From contig CAYWQQ010000033.1 of NCBI GenBank assembly GCA_964461005.1, positions 1 to 5,101 on the forward strand: a DNA stretch of 5,101 nt, read 5' to 3'. The DNA comes from JAAZBI01 sp964461005. Lineage in GTDB: Bacteria > Bacillota_I > Bacilli_A > RF39 > UBA660. Positions 4,730-5,101 of this stretch are shown here, piece by piece (within the stretch, counting starts at the first letter, position 1; every line of letters begins with the position of its first letter). The notes beneath the pieces were generated by a model. The model was not told the origin of the DNA, ran no database searches, and saw only the letters and a list, made by a program, of their open reading frames with translations. The position numbers and the translations under genes are program-made.

Positions 4730-5101
4730 AGAAGTAGTAAAAAATAGTAATAAAAAAATAATTATATTTTTCTCAGTTGTTTTAATTTTGTTAATTAGTG
4801 CAGGAGTGTTTTTCTTTTTCAATATGAATTCAAACAAAAATAAATTTTTAAATTTGGTAAATAACAAATATAATCAAATGATTGAGAAAATAAAAAATCC
4901 CAAAGATAATACATTTGGCATTATAAAGGCTGATCAAAGTTTTGAATTGGGATTAGATATAAATTTTAATGTTGTCGCTAACGTAAAAGATGAAGTTTTA
5001 ACTAATATTTTTGAATTACTTGATAAGACAAGTATTAATATTAAACTTGGTGATAATCCCAAAACAAAAGAAAGTTATTTATTATTGAACAGTACTTATG
5101 A
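4716..5101 (+). CDS. Single-pass membrane protein with extracellular domain (3'-partial)
   Basis: The frame runs open from ATG 4716 to the window edge, 128 full codons so far. Seen: a short charged N-terminus (1-14, with two Lys just before the membrane), a hydrophobic span (15-35), then a hydrophilic part rich in Asn, Lys and Asp. The positive-inside rule predicts a cytosolic N-terminus and an outside C-terminus. The outside part shows alternating strands (for example SFELGLDINFNVVANV, about 75-90, and SINIKLGDNP), suggesting a beta-rich secreted domain; I do not recognise the family. The first 14 bases overlap the end of the SPFH gene, so the two are surely cotranscribed and probably translationally coupled. 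By context the product may be a client or partner of the SPFH protein in the membrane, which is inference. The C-terminal part lies outside the window, so any catalytic domain would not be visible. Confidence 0.88.
   Translation, partial: METNKEVVKNSNKKIIIFFSVVLILLISAGVFFFFNMNSNKNKFLNLVNNKYNQMIEKIKNPKDNTFGIIKADQSFELGLDINFNVVANVKDEVLTNIFELLDKTSINIKLGDNPKTKESYLLLNSTY

Noticed and set aside
4680..4760. Frameshift splitting a full-length SPFH gene into the two overlapping genes
   Set aside because: The downstream frame has a TAA just before its ATG, a perfect ribosome-binding site, and encodes a new charged N-terminus plus membrane span rather than the expected Ala/Glu-rich coiled coil.
1..5101. 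CRISPR arrays, tRNA/rRNA genes, insertion sequences, integrase sites
   Set aside because: No regularly spaced direct repeats, cloverleaf-like GC-rich segments, transposase motifs or terminal repeats were seen on either strand.

Overview
The window is strongly AT-rich (by eye well over 70 %). It reads as chromosomal sequence from a low-GC monoderm bacterium of the Bacillota/Mycoplasmatota type. The evidence is AT-rich codon use, strong Shine-Dalgarno sites (GGAGG, AGGAGG), sigma-A-like promoters, a Sec/SPII lipoprotein signal, TAA stops on every finished gene, and zinc-ribbon/one-membrane-pass/extracellular-domain proteins. All seven visible Trp codons are TGG and no gene contains an in-frame TGA, so the standard bacterial code applies rather than the Mycoplasma code. 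I cannot name the genus; uncultured gut Bacilli-like lineages are a guess from protein style.

All genes lie on the + strand. (1) 1-2316 is a membrane-anchored protein, cut off at its 5' end by the window edge. It has a cytosolic zinc ribbon, one membrane segment, and a large outside part carrying an HExxH zinc-metallopeptidase motif. (2) 2433-3224 is a soluble protein I do not recognise, with its own promoter and terminator. (3) 3261-3419 is an intergenic stretch with two candidate promoters, a near-perfect 22-bp palindrome over a -35 box, and at best a 24-codon micro-ORF. (4) 3420-4142 is a secreted lipoprotein of unknown function. (5) 4220-4729 is a short SPFH/band-7 (stomatin-like) membrane protein that ends right after the SPFH fold. 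(6) 4716 to the window end is the start of a single-pass membrane protein whose start codon lies inside the SPFH gene, so the two are translationally linked.

Terminator-like hairpins follow genes 1, 2 and 3, and genes 2, 3 and 4 each have a promoter-like sequence in front. The layout is therefore three single-gene units followed by an operon starting at the SPFH gene. Four of the five main products are membrane or surface proteins: a putative protease, a lipoprotein, an SPFH scaffold and an anchored extracellular protein. A cell-envelope locus is a fair description. Any direct cooperation between these proteins is inference only. There are no RNA genes, insertion sequences, CRISPR arrays or attachment sites that I can see.
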